Shown here one piece after another: positions 35,393 through 44,516 of a DNA stretch of 64,000 nt. The stretch covers positions 530,194 to 594,193 of the forward strand of contig NZ_JAVRIF010000002.1 of assembly GCF_031846185.1 (NCBI RefSeq), given 5' to 3'. How positions within the stretch are numbered: the first letter of the stretch is position 1; each line of letters starts with the position of its first letter. The DNA comes from Thalassotalea_H castellviae (GTDB taxonomy: Bacteria; Pseudomonadota; Gammaproteobacteria; Enterobacterales; Alteromonadaceae). A program made the translations under genes and the position numbers. The notes beneath the pieces are model-generated. The model was not told the DNA's origin. It searched no databases and was given only the letters and a program-made list of their open reading frames with translations.

Positions 35393-37282
35393 TTAGGTTT
35401 CAACAAACATTCTTCCACGCATTTCCATATGTAATGCATGACAAAACCAATTACAGTAATACCATTGAACGCCGGGTTTATTGGCGGTAAAGGTAATTGA
35501 CGCAGTTGCTTGCGGACCAATCTCCATCTGAACACCATGATTTGTCATACAGAAACCATGAGTTACATCTTCAACTTGATCCAGATTAGTAACAATAACA
35601 GTGACTTCATTGCCTAATTTCACGTTGAATGACTCCATACCGTAGGTAGGAGCAATGGAAGTCATGTATACACGAACTTTATTACCATCACGGATCACTT
35701 TGTTTTCGGTATACACATCGACACCATCACGTTTCGCTTGAGCGATGGTTTCGGCGAACATCACATCATCTCTTGGCCAGATTTTCAGCGGTTTCATTTT
35801 ACTGCGATGAACAATCATACAATCATGCGGTTCGGCATAGGTAGGTCCATCATGCACTAACTTCATTTCATCACCTGAAATATCAATTAACTGATCATTT
35901 TCCGGACGTAATGGACCAACAGGTAAAAATCTGTCTTTAGAGAACTTACATAAGGCGATTAACCATTTACCATCAGCATCTCGCGTTTCACCGGCCGAAG
36001 TATGGTTATGACCTGGTTGATAATGTACATCGAGTTTTTGACGAATATAATTCACTTTTTTACCGTTATGGGCATCAATAGCATCTTGCACATTCCATTT
36101 GGCAATTTGGCTATCAAGGAATAACGTGGTATATGCATTACCTTTATTATCAAACGCGGTATGAAGAGGACCTAAACCTAACTCAGGCTCAGCAACAATG
36201 GTATCACGAGGTTTGATGCTATTTGAAAATAAGGCATCTAATTTGTTAATAGCGATCACCGATACTGTCGGTGATAGTTTACCATTCGCAACAAAATATT
36301 CGCCATTTGGCGAGGTATTCATACCATGTGGAGATTTAGGGACAGGAATATAACGGGTTAATTCAGAGCCCTTGGTTCCATCAAGTACAGGCACATTATT
36401 ACCATTATAGGTTTTAAATTTACCGGCTTTTAGCGCCGCTTCACAGCGTGCAAGGCTAAATACAACAACATGGTCACGCTCAGACGAGATCATATCTCCT
36501 AAATTCATGCCCATTTCTGAATTATAACAAGTAGAAGCGAAATATTTTCCATCGTAATCAGCGTCAGTATTATCTAAATTACCGTCCACCATGACTTGGA
36601 AAGCGATTTCCATTTTCTCAGCATCAATGACGTTAAATAACGAACGATACGTGCTGACATCTTTCATGCCGCCTTTTCCGTCATTATTCATCGGAATTTC
36701 GAATTCACCGTTACAAATTACGTATTTGGTATAAGGCACTTTTTGTACCCGTAATCCGTGTATTGCTTGTACATTAGGAATGGTGATCATTTTGTCACAT
36801 TTCATAATGTCACAACGAATACGAGCTACCCGAGAATTAGCTTTATCATTGATGAAAACATATTTACCATTATATCGGCCATCCGTCATACTCATATGTG
36901 GGTGATGCGAATCCCCTGCATGTAAGTGTGCACTATCACCTTTAATTCGTTTACTTTCATCGGTTAATCCCCAACCAGTAGCACTATCGGTATTAAATAC
37001 CGGAATACGCATTAACTCACGCATAGATGGCACGCCCATTATTCGGACTTCACCTGAGTGACCACCACTCCAAAAACCGTAATATTCATCTAAATCACCT
37101 GGGCCAACATGTGGACTATTCGCCGCTTCACTTCTTTGCGCTTGTGCCATAGATGAAAACATAGCAGCGGTCATAGGAGCAGCAATAGCGCCAGCACCAA
37201 TTAAAGCTGTTTTACCAAAAAAATTACGTCTATCTTCACTTTCTAGCTCAACATTATTTGAGCTTTTATCTTCATTACTCAT
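35393..37282 (-). CDS. nosZ: NosZ, nitrous oxide reductase (clade I, Tat-exported)
   Basis: NosZ reduces N2O to N2 in the periplasm, the last step of denitrification. The 629-residue precursor begins with a twin-arginine signal (DRRNFFGK, residues 17-24), which marks the typical Tat-dependent clade I form. A seven-bladed propeller with the CuZ histidines follows (HLHAGDSHHPH, IHGLR, SPHGMNTSP, HTAF, GHNHTS, EPHD). The C-terminal cupredoxin carries the CuA ligands C610, W612, C614, H618 and M621 in YYCNWFCHALHMEM. GGGGAAGAG precedes the ATG, and nosR lies 46 bases upstream. Confidence 0.98.
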   Translation of the reverse strand: MSNEDKSSNNVELESEDRRNFFGKTALIGAGAIAAPMTAAMFSSMAQAQRSEAANSPHVGPGDLDEYYGFWSGGHSGEVRIMGVPSMRELMRIPVFNTDSATGWGLTDESKRIKGDSAHLHAGDSHHPHMSMTDGRYNGKYVFINDKANSRVARIRCDIMKCDKMITIPNVQAIHGLRVQKVPYTKYVICNGEFEIPMNNDGKGGMKDVSTYRSLFNVIDAEKMEIAFQVMVDGNLDNTDADYDGKYFASTCYNSEMGMNLGDMISSERDHVVVFSLARCEAALKAGKFKTYNGNNVPVLDGTKGSELTRYIPVPKSPHGMNTSPNGEYFVANGKLSPTVSVIAINKLDALFSNSIKPRDTIVAEPELGLGPLHTAFDNKGNAYTTLFLDSQIAKWNVQDAIDAHNGKKVNYIRQKLDVHYQPGHNHTSAGETRDADGKWLIALCKFSKDRFLPVGPLRPENDQLIDISGDEMKLVHDGPTYAEPHDCMIVHRSKMKPLKIWPRDDVMFAETIAQAKRDGVDVYTENKVIRDGNKVRVYMTSIAPTYGMESFNVKLGNEVTVIVTNLDQVEDVTHGFCMTNHGVQMEIGPQATASITFTANKPGVQWYYCNWFCHALHMEMRGRMFVET

Positions 37283-37328
37283 ACTCTTCCCCAGTTATTT
37301 TATCTATAAAATTTAAAACGTAAGTCAC

Positions 37329-39464
37329 TTAAGCGACATTGACGGTTTCTATTTCGTTTTCTTTAAAGCGGTTCTTTTTACGTGCTAATTTTTTCAATGG
37401 AGGACATTTTTCTTCATTAAAGTAAGTGACTTGGCAATCCAAACAGTAATGACATTCACGCATATTAATTTCGCCATCAGGATGAATAGCTTGAATTTCA
37501 CATTCTTTGGCGCATGTTTTACAAGGTTGACCGCATTCTGGTCGACGACGTAGCCAACTAAATAATCGAACACTATTACTGGTCGATAACGCCGCCCCTA
37601 ATGGACATAAATACCGACAGAAAAATTTACGATTAAATATATTGATGATAAGTAAAGCTGATGCGTATAAAACAAACGGCCATTCACGATCAAATTTCAA
37701 TAAGAAAGTCGTTTTAAACGGTTCTATTTCGGCGAATTGTTCAGCCAACGCCAATGACTCCATTGATAACCCGAACAAGCCAAGCAGAATTAAATATTTA
37801 ATGGCCCATAAACGTTCGTGCACAGCCCAAGGCAATTCAAATTGTGGAATTTTTATATAACGCGCAAAAATATTTAACAATTCTTGCAAAGCGCCAAATG
37901 GACACAACCATCCACAATAAACAGCACGTCCCCATAAAATCATGGTTACTGCTGCGGCACACCATAAGATAAAAATAATAGGGTCGAGTAAGAACAAGTC
38001 CCATGAAAAGTCCGTCATAAAGGCTTGTAAGAAGGTAAAGACATTTACGACAGATAATTGTCCGCCCCAAGACCAACCGATAAAAACAACAGTGACAATA
38101 AGAAACGCATGTCTAAAGTTATGCATAAAGGTAGGATGTCGAACCAAAATATCCTGAAAAAACAAACTCATCACGACAGTAGAAAGCAAGATCACTAAAA
38201 TGATCACCTCAGTGTTTTTTTCTTGCCATACTTGCTGAGTCAGGGTTAATTCTGGTTCTGGTATTATAACGGCTGGGCGATCAACATAATGATCTAAGGT
38301 ATGATAATCCCCCTTAAAACTGGTGAATAAGCTATCGACCGCGCCTAATTGACGTCTGACAAGTAATTCAAGCTGCCAATCTACACCGGGGTTAAACTCA
38401 TGTTGAGCTCGGACTATGAATAACGACATCTCTTTGAAAAGCGGCGCACCTTCAAGATAAAGGTCAGTAACACGATTATGATCCAAGTCACGAAAAGCAA
38501 AAGCATCACCATTTTGCAAAATTTGAATACGATCGAAAATCCCACCTCGAACATAGCCAGAGCCTTTAAAAGAATAACCATTGCCTAATAAAATAATGGC
38601 GTGTTCGTTTGGCTTTAAACTGCTCATAAGCCATTGATATTCAGCATCCCCTAACAAGTTTCGTCCAACCGTTGGAATATTGGCTTGCGCAAAATAGATA
38701 TCAGCAAACATATCTTCTTTTTGATCGGCATTGGCTTTATCAATATGTTCAGCCGCTGTACCGACAAAAGCTTCATCAACCATTTTTCTATTCAAGGTTA
38801 ATCGTCGAATAGAGCCATCACCAATAAGCGTTTGCCATGAAGATTTTTGGTAAACATCAGGGTAAATGGTTGACATAGGTTGGATAATTTCTTGGCTAGC
38901 ACTAATAATCCCCAGCGAACGCGCCACTTTAGTGGCCGATTTGGTAATCGCCACATTCATTACCATGACAGTTACGGTAGCACCTGATAAACCATCAATA
39001 TGAATGATATTTTCTTGCTGGTTGTTACCACCAACTTTTAAGCGATCACTTACTGATAAACCATCATATTGCTCTGCAAAGGCATGTAACTTACTCTCAG
39101 GAATACCAGCAAGAATAATAGGTTCATGGTGCTCAAGTACTTTAGCGCCGAGGTAAACCCCTTGAGGGTTGATGGCAACTAACATATTTACTGGTTCACC
39201 AGAATAGGCAGGAATTTTGGCAATATCATTGGTTTCAAAAGCATAACCAATAATTTCACTGTCTTGATAGATAGTCCAAACTAAGGGATCGCCAGTTTTC
39301 TCACTAATATGGGTTAAATCTGGAAATATTTCATGGATCAGTGGAATAGGATCTTTTGGAGGGCTAACGAATAAGGCGTTGGCAGACATACTAGTGCACA
39401 ACAAAGCAGCCGCAAGCAGAAAAATATAAACAACACATTGTAGATTTCTTTGAATATTAATCAT
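37329..39464 (-). CDS. nosR: NosR, membrane flavo-iron-sulfur protein for N2O reduction
   Basis: NosR is an inner-membrane protein needed for nosZ expression and for electron supply to NosZ. The 711-residue protein has a signal-like N-terminus and a periplasmic FMN-binding domain, with the flavinylation motif SGATVT near residue 160. Several membrane helices (about 415-660) carry the two CP motifs CGWLCPFGA and CRYLCPLGA. A C-terminal cytoplasmic ferredoxin domain holds two 4Fe-4S sites (CGQPCKTCAKEC and CHYCLDCQ). No apbE/nosX flavin transferase is encoded in the operon, so that enzyme must be elsewhere. The promoter region carries FNR-type boxes. Confidence 0.96.
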   Translation of the reverse strand: MINIQRNLQCVVYIFLLAAALLCTSMSANALFVSPPKDPIPLIHEIFPDLTHISEKTGDPLVWTIYQDSEIIGYAFETNDIAKIPAYSGEPVNMLVAINPQGVYLGAKVLEHHEPIILAGIPESKLHAFAEQYDGLSVSDRLKVGGNNQQENIIHIDGLSGATVTVMVMNVAITKSATKVARSLGIISASQEIIQPMSTIYPDVYQKSSWQTLIGDGSIRRLTLNRKMVDEAFVGTAAEHIDKANADQKEDMFADIYFAQANIPTVGRNLLGDAEYQWLMSSLKPNEHAIILLGNGYSFKGSGYVRGGIFDRIQILQNGDAFAFRDLDHNRVTDLYLEGAPLFKEMSLFIVRAQHEFNPGVDWQLELLVRRQLGAVDSLFTSFKGDYHTLDHYVDRPAVIIPEPELTLTQQVWQEKNTEVIILVILLSTVVMSLFFQDILVRHPTFMHNFRHAFLIVTVVFIGWSWGGQLSVVNVFTFLQAFMTDFSWDLFLLDPIIFILWCAAAVTMILWGRAVYCGWLCPFGALQELLNIFARYIKIPQFELPWAVHERLWAIKYLILLGLFGLSMESLALAEQFAEIEPFKTTFLLKFDREWPFVLYASALLIINIFNRKFFCRYLCPLGAALSTSNSVRLFSWLRRRPECGQPCKTCAKECEIQAIHPDGEINMRECHYCLDCQVTYFNEEKCPPLKKLARKKNRFKENEIETVNVA

Positions 39465-39502
39465 GAACTCTTACTACGTAGCACTGCAGTTGAAGCATCA
39501 AC

Positions 39503-39519
39503 TGCGACAATATGTCGCA
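39503..39519. promoter_or_regulatory. Perfect palindrome at the predicted nosR transcription start
   Basis: TGCGACA (39503-39509) and TGTCGCA (39513-39519) are perfect inverted arms around ATA. The element directly follows the predicted -10 hexamer and covers the predicted start of transcription near 39513, a position suited to a repressor. Immediately downstream in the leader, GCAGTTGA/TCAACTGC (39486-39505) forms an eight-pair hairpin that partly overlaps it. Confidence 0.5.
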
Positions 39520-39520
39520 C

Positions 39521-39611
39521 ATAATACGTAAGCGTCGTGATGAGAGGTTGATCTAGATCATGATCTAAATGTTGTTTGAAAGTGGATGTGCAAAAATCTG
39601 ATTTAGATCAA
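39521..39611 (-). promoter_or_regulatory. nosR promoter with two FNR/ANR/DNR-type boxes
   Basis: On the plus strand the boxes read TTGATCTAGATCAT (39548-39561) and CTGATTTAGATCAA (39598-39611). Each differs at one base from the consensus TTGAT-N4-ATCAA, and their centres are 50 bases apart. A TATTAT -10 element (39526-39521 on the minus strand) lies 28-29 bases from the centre of the proximal box, as in class II FNR-activated promoters, where the box is centred near -41.5. Induction under low oxygen or by nitric oxide is expected. Confidence 0.75.
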
Positions 39612-39656
39612 TATAACGGGAAAATTTGAGTTTGAGAGATGAATTTAAGAGATTGA

Positions 39657-39908
39657 TTACCGAACAAAAACAGAGGGGGTTGTGTTAATTTCACCGTCTA
39701 TTTCAATAGTTGCCACATTATCATCAACCGTCATAAAAGCGACGTTTCCAGCGGAAGAGCAACGAATATATGACAATTTATATCCATATTTAGTTAAACT
39801 ACTTGCCGCGAATTTTTGTGCTAAGGTCAAGTTAGACCATAATTCATCGAAGTTGTTTTGGCTCGATCGCCTTTCTATTAACGGATCTCTGAGACTATTT
39901 TGTGCCAT
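39657..39908 (-). CDS. Small conserved hypothetical protein
   Basis: This 83-residue protein is not one whose function I recognise, although its sequence looks like a real small protein: soluble, no signal peptide or membrane segment. It has a helical SQNNFDELWSNLTLAQKFAASSL region and a beta-rich C-terminus (VAFMTVDDNVATIEIDGEI). The ATG at 39908 has AAGAG upstream; an alternative TTG lies one codon earlier. A plus-strand frame of similar length overlaps it but is less protein-like. It lies between the divergent nosR promoter boxes and the tyrS terminator. Confidence 0.6.
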   Translation of the reverse strand: MAQNSLRDPLIERRSSQNNFDELWSNLTLAQKFAASSLTKYGYKLSYIRCSSAGNVAFMTVDDNVATIEIDGEINTTPSVFVR

Positions 39909-40071
39909 CAAAAATTACTCTTAAAAATGCATACTCGAAATATAAGCATTTTATATTCCAGTTTTACTATCTTTTTACACTTCAACAAGTTAAATCCTGT
40001 TTACTCTTGTGATCAGTTTTTACTGTAAAAATTTTAGACGTATCGCTTAAAACTATCAATAACAATTAGTC

Positions 40072-40101
40072 AAAAAAAACCAATTTTTACAATTGGCTTT
40101 T
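40072..40101 (-). terminator. Terminator of tyrS
   Basis: CCAATT and AATTGG (40080-40085, 40091-40096) pair around a five-base loop, with A- and T-rich flanks on both sides. On the minus strand eight Ts follow the stem, about 60 bases after the tyrS stop. Confidence 0.8.
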
Positions 40102-40156
40102 TTCGGTTAACACTTTAATTATTATACGGTTAGCTTAATAACTCTGACACAATAAA

Positions 40157-41356
40157 TTAACTTACTGTCACTTTAGAAAATTTCCGCTTCCCTACTTGAT
40201 AAACCGCCGTTGTACCTGCTGCGATAACCACTTTATTGTCTGCTATTTTCTCGCCATCAATTTTAGCGGCACCTTGTTTAATCATGCGCATAGCTTCAGA
40301 AGTACTGGCGACTAAACCGGCTTCTTTCAATAAATTGGCAATGGCTATTTCACCATTGTCTACGGTTAGTGTTACCTCAGGCATTTCATCAGGCATCGCG
40401 CCTTTTTGAAATCGATTAATAAATTCTTGATGTGCCGCTTGAGCAGCATCTTCATCATGAAAACGAGCAATTAACTCTTTGGCTAAATCAATTTTAACAT
40501 CACGGGGATTAGCGCCATTAGCAATATTTGTTTGGTATGCTTCGATTTCTTCGATCGGTTTAAAACTTAATAATTCATAGTATCGCCACATTAAATCATC
40601 AGAAATAGACATAATTTTACCAAACATTTCAGTTGGGCTGTCGGTGATCCCTATGTAGTTATTTAATGATTTTGACATTTTTTGAACGCCATCAAGACCT
40701 TCTAACAAAGGCATCATTAACACTGTTTGAGGACGCTGACCTTCTGACTTTTGTAACTCTCTGCCCATCAATAAATTAAACTTTTGGTCCGTTCCCCCTA
40801 ATTCAACATCTGATTCTAGCGCCACAGAATCCCAACCTTGAACAAGCGGGTACATAAATTCATGAATAGCAATAGACTGTCCGCCAGCATATCGCTTTTT
40901 AAAATCATCACGTTCCATCATGCGAGCAACGGTTTGGCGAGAGGCTAATTTTAACATGCCAGCTGAACCAAGTTTTTCCATCCAAGTAGAATTAAATTCA
41001 ACACGGGTTTTCGCAGGATCTAAAATTTTAAACACTTGTTCTTTATAGGTTTCAGCGTTTGCCAAAACATCTTCTTGCGTTAAAGGCTTACGAGTGACAT
41101 TTTTACCTGTTGGGTCACCAATCATACCGGTAAAGTCACCAATCAAAAAAATGACTTCATGACCTAATTGTTGAAATTGACGCAGTTTATTAATTAATAC
41201 TGTATGACCTAAATGGAGATCAGGTGCTGTTGGATCAAAGCCAGCCTTTATTTTAAGTGGCTTGCCTTGCTTTAATTTTTCTAATAACTCATCTTCCAGC
41301 AAAATTTCTTCGGCACCGCGTTTTATTTCTGCAAACGCTAGGCTGACATCTGACAT
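40157..41356 (-). CDS. tyrS: Tyrosyl-tRNA synthetase
   Basis: This class I synthetase charges tRNA-Tyr. The protein of about 399 residues has the HIGH-type motif DLHLGHTVLI near residue 48, the KMSKSLNNYIG catalytic loop, and a C-terminal S4 RNA-binding domain (EAMRMIKQGAAKIDGEKI). Its length and S4 sequence fit the TyrZ-like form found in Pseudomonas and many marine gammaproteobacteria rather than the 424-residue E. coli form. The ATG at 41356 has GGAG nine bases upstream; a TTG one codon earlier is unlikely. It is divergent from the M23 peptidase gene. Confidence 0.96.
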   Translation of the reverse strand: MSDVSLAFAEIKRGAEEILLEDELLEKLKQGKPLKIKAGFDPTAPDLHLGHTVLINKLRQFQQLGHEVIFLIGDFTGMIGDPTGKNVTRKPLTQEDVLANAETYKEQVFKILDPAKTRVEFNSTWMEKLGSAGMLKLASRQTVARMMERDDFKKRYAGGQSIAIHEFMYPLVQGWDSVALESDVELGGTDQKFNLLMGRELQKSEGQRPQTVLMMPLLEGLDGVQKMSKSLNNYIGITDSPTEMFGKIMSISDDLMWRYYELLSFKPIEEIEAYQTNIANGANPRDVKIDLAKELIARFHDEDAAQAAHQEFINRFQKGAMPDEMPEVTLTVDNGEIAIANLLKEAGLVASTSEAMRMIKQGAAKIDGEKIADNKVVIAAGTTAVYQVGKRKFSKVTVS

Positions 41357-41515
41357 CAATTTAACTCCAATAACAGGGATAATTTAAACAATAATTGACG
41401 AATTCTACTGTAAATTCATAGCCTGTGAAACGTCAAAGATTGTTTCATTGCATATTATTTTGTTATAGTAAACGACAGATGTCGTATTAAAGCTTGTCGT
41501 ACAGGTAGTAACCTC

Positions 41516-42886
41516 TTGAATAATTTAAAAAAATTATATATACAATTACCCAAACAGCACAGAATTTTTATCTCTGTTGTCAGTATATTATTACTCCTGC
41601 TTATTATATTCCCCTCAGAAAAAGCAACGGCTAGCCGTCAATCGGAACAACCTTCGCTTAAAGTCGGTCAACGATATGAGTTATCGGTTCCTGAACAATC
41701 AGAAATCGAAAGCGCAATTTCGACTCAAGTAGAGCAAGCTCAGCCAGATGAAATAAAGCTTGAGCAACCTCAACTTACTTGGCAAACGGCGAAGGTGAAA
41801 AGTGGTGATTCTTTAGCAAAAATATTTAAACGACTAGGATATAACGCCCGTACTACCCATGATGTAAGTCGAGCAAAAGGCGAAGATAGTCATTTATTAA
41901 AAAAATTAAATGTCGGAGACACTCTACGTATAGGTAAAGATTCAACAGGAAAGCTTAGCGCGTTAGAATATCCGCTTTCAAAAACCGACACGTTATTTGT
42001 TAACTTAGTTGAGGGCCAATACCACTCCTTTAAAGAATCAAAATCCGTAGAGATCAGAGAGAGTATTGCTCATGGCGTGATCAAGTCTAACTTTTGGAAT
42101 GCCGGTATTGCGGCGGGGTTAGACGATGGACAAATTATTAATTTAGCGAATATTTTCGGTTGGGATATCGATTTTGCTTTAGATATTCGTAAAGGTGATA
42201 GTTTTCATGTGGTGTATGAAAATAAGTATGTTGATGGCGAATTTATTGGTAACGGTAAAATTTTAGCCGCAGAGTTTATTAACCAAGACGACCCCTTTCA
42301 AGCCATTCGCTTTACTGACGGTGAATACTATAGTCCTGATGGCAAAAGCATGCGTAAAGCTTTTTTACGTGCACCAGTTAATTTCAAATACATTAGCTCT
42401 AATTTTAAACCTAAACGCTTTCATCCAATTCAAAAACGTTGGAAAGCGCACCGCGGCACAGATTATAGGGCGAATAAAGGCACGCCAGTAGTAGCAGCAG
42501 GTAACGGTAAAGTGACCCATTCAACCTATAATAAATACAATGGAAATTACGTATTTATCCAACATGGTAATGGTATCGTGACTAAATACCTGCATTTTTC
42601 AAAACGTGCGGTTAAAAAAGGCCAACGTGTTAAACAAGGACAAGTTATAGGTTATGTAGGCTCAACGGGTATGTCACAAGCGCCTCATTTACATTATGAG
42701 TTTTTGTTAAATGGCGTTCATAGAAATCCACGTACTGTTAAATTACCCGATGCAAAGCCAATAGATAAAAAATATCGTCAAGCTTTTGCTGCGATTGCTG
42801 AACGTCGCTTAACAGAGCTATCTGGTTCTAGAATCGCATTAACGACCTTGAACCCCCCAAAAAATGGTCATCAACAAGCACCATAA
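41516..42886 (+). CDS. M23-family murein endopeptidase (MepM-like)
   Basis: This envelope enzyme is expected to cut peptide cross-links in peptidoglycan. The 456-residue protein has an N-terminal membrane anchor or signal (about 18-31). An OapA/LysM-like peptidoglycan-binding region follows (about 95-160, KVKSGDSLAKIFKRLGYN), then a linking domain, and a C-terminal LytM/M23 domain with the zinc-binding HRGTDYRA and HLHYEF motifs, so it looks catalytically competent. It starts at TTG 41516 with AGGT about ten bases before it. The tyrS/M23/anmK arrangement is also found in Pseudomonas. Its stop overlaps the anmK start by one base. Confidence 0.9.
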   Translation: MNNLKKLYIQLPKQHRIFISVVSILLLLLIIFPSEKATASRQSEQPSLKVGQRYELSVPEQSEIESAISTQVEQAQPDEIKLEQPQLTWQTAKVKSGDSLAKIFKRLGYNARTTHDVSRAKGEDSHLLKKLNVGDTLRIGKDSTGKLSALEYPLSKTDTLFVNLVEGQYHSFKESKSVEIRESIAHGVIKSNFWNAGIAAGLDDGQIINLANIFGWDIDFALDIRKGDSFHVVYENKYVDGEFIGNGKILAAEFINQDDPFQAIRFTDGEYYSPDGKSMRKAFLRAPVNFKYISSNFKPKRFHPIQKRWKAHRGTDYRANKGTPVVAAGNGKVTHSTYNKYNGNYVFIQHGNGIVTKYLHFSKRAVKKGQRVKQGQVIGYVGSTGMSQAPHLHYEFLLNGVHRNPRTVKLPDAKPIDKKYRQAFAAIAERRLTELSGSRIALTTLNPPKNGHQQAP

Positions 42887-44007
42887 TGGCAAATAATAAC
42901 TACTATATTGGTGTAATGTCCGGCACTAGCGCAGATGGAGTAGACATTGCACTAGTAGATTTTTCTTCGGGTAACGTACAATTAAAAGCCCATTGGTATC
43001 AGGCGTATAATGATCAACTGCACCAGAAAATCACCGCCTTATATGACTCAGGCGACAATGAAATTGATCGAATGGGTAACTTAAGTGTTGAATTGGCTCA
43101 TTATTTTTCTCATGCTATCCATCATTTATTAACACAAGAAAAACTGACCGCTAAGGATATTGTCGCCATAGGTTGTCACGGGCAAACCGTACGCCATCGT
43201 CCTGTAATCGATAACACCAATAAGTATCCATTTACACTGCAAATTGGTTGTCATCAAACACTAGCTTGTTTAACGAATATTAAGGTCATTGGTGATTTTC
43301 GTACAAAAGATGTCGCCCTAGGTGGACAAGGAGCCCCACTTGTTCCTGCTTTTCACCAGTATTTATTTGCCGACCAACAACAAGATACCTTTATTGTAAA
43401 TATGGGGGGCATTGCCAATATTACTTTTTTGCCCCGCGATAAAAACCGGTCAATTATCGGATTTGATACAGGTCCGGCAAACGCATTACTCGATGCATGG
43501 TGTTATAAACATACCCAACAGCGATATGATGAAAACGGCCAATGGGCGGCCCAAGGTAACATCAATCAGGCATTACTCGCTAAGCTTTTATCCGATCAAT
43601 ATTTTTCATTAACTGCGCCGAAAAGTACCGGACGAGAATATTTTAATCTCAATTGGCTTGCGCCATATTTAACCGACTTTTCATTAGATCCTGTTGATGT
43701 TCAAGCGACATTAAGTGCTTTAACTGCAAATTCTATCGCGCAAGAAATCAATAAATTATCCCCGAAGAGTTTCGTATATTTATGCGGTGGAGGAATTGCA
43801 AATGAGCATTGTTATAAGCTGATAAAACATCAACTTACTGAACATTGTATAAAATCTATTAATTCATTAAACCTGAATAATAACGCGTTTGAGGCCATTG
43901 CTTTTGCATGGCTCGCTTTCGCATATGAAAAAAAGATCTATGGAAATATACCAACCGTGACGGGGGCTAGCAGAAAAACGATTCTTGGTACTAAGTTTTA
44001 TCCGTAA
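42886..44007 (+). CDS. anmK: Anhydro-N-acetylmuramic acid kinase AnmK
   Basis: AnmK phosphorylates and opens 1,6-anhydro-MurNAc from recycled cell wall, giving MurNAc-6-phosphate. The 373-residue protein has the ATP-binding start MSGTSADGVDIALVDF, the CHGQTVRHRP substrate segment, GDFRTKDVALGGQGAPL, the VNMGGIANIT motif and the FDTGPANALLD region of the ASKHA fold. GASRKTILG near the C-terminus is also typical. It overlaps the upstream murein endopeptidase gene by one base, so cutting and recycling of cell wall are coupled in expression. Confidence 0.96.
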   Translation: MANNNYYIGVMSGTSADGVDIALVDFSSGNVQLKAHWYQAYNDQLHQKITALYDSGDNEIDRMGNLSVELAHYFSHAIHHLLTQEKLTAKDIVAIGCHGQTVRHRPVIDNTNKYPFTLQIGCHQTLACLTNIKVIGDFRTKDVALGGQGAPLVPAFHQYLFADQQQDTFIVNMGGIANITFLPRDKNRSIIGFDTGPANALLDAWCYKHTQQRYDENGQWAAQGNINQALLAKLLSDQYFSLTAPKSTGREYFNLNWLAPYLTDFSLDPVDVQATLSALTANSIAQEINKLSPKSFVYLCGGGIANEHCYKLIKHQLTEHCIKSINSLNLNNNAFEAIAFAWLAFAYEKKIYGNIPTVTGASRKTILGTKFYP

Positions 44008-44151
44008 CCCCCTCTAGATTTCAAAATGTTTTTCCCTATAATGAATTCCTCGCTGTATAAAGCACACACAACTTGAACAGATTTTGAACTATTTACAAAA
44101 ATAAATATCTAATAAGTTGTGCTGTATGTATTTGCATAATTAGGAGGAACT

Positions 44152-44343
44152 ATGGAGTTTAATGATATTCATATCGGCATGAAATGCGGTAGTGTGAAAG
44201 GCAGTGGTACCGTTACATGGATTGATGGTTCAACCAAAACAATTTACATCGCCAACACTGCCGACAATAACAGCTTTGAAGTAGACTTTGATGATATAAT
44301 CGAAGATCCGCAAGCACACAATCGTGAAGATACATATTACTAA
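44152..44343 (+). CDS. Small acidic hypothetical protein
   Basis: The 63-residue protein is not recognised. It has an unusually strong ribosome site (AGGAGG, seven bases before the ATG), an independent upstream region and its own terminator, which together make it very likely to be expressed. It is soluble and acidic at the C-terminus (DFDDIIEDPQAHNRED), with a short beta-rich core (GSGTVTWIDGSTKTIYI) resembling a small SH3-like barrel. No signal peptide or cysteine pair. It lies between anmK and the SMP-30-like gene. Confidence 0.75.
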   Translation: MEFNDIHIGMKCGSVKGSGTVTWIDGSTKTIYIANTADNNSFEVDFDDIIEDPQAHNREDTYY

Positions 44344-44387
44344 TTTTTATCTATCGAATAACTTACCCTAGTATTTATAATTAATAG

Positions 44388-44414
44388 AACCTCTTTATAT
44401 AAAGAGGTTTTTTT
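44388..44414 (+). terminator. Terminator of the 63-residue protein gene
   Basis: ACCTCTTT (44389-44396) and AAAGAGGT (44401-44408) pair around ATAT, followed by a run of Ts, 45 bases after the stop. Confidence 0.92.
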
Positions 44415-44516
44415 ATACCCATTATTCAAAATAACTAAATCATATAACTTAATATTGCTCATCCAGTAAAAAAAATATGTTAAGTTATTCTATCATTTTC
44501 TTAACTATATTCGATT

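Noticed and set aside
39682..39924. 80-codon plus-strand frame overlapping the small gene at 39657-39908
   Set aside because: The minus-strand product is more protein-like, with an amphipathic helix and strands, and has a ribosome site; the plus-strand one lacks these features.
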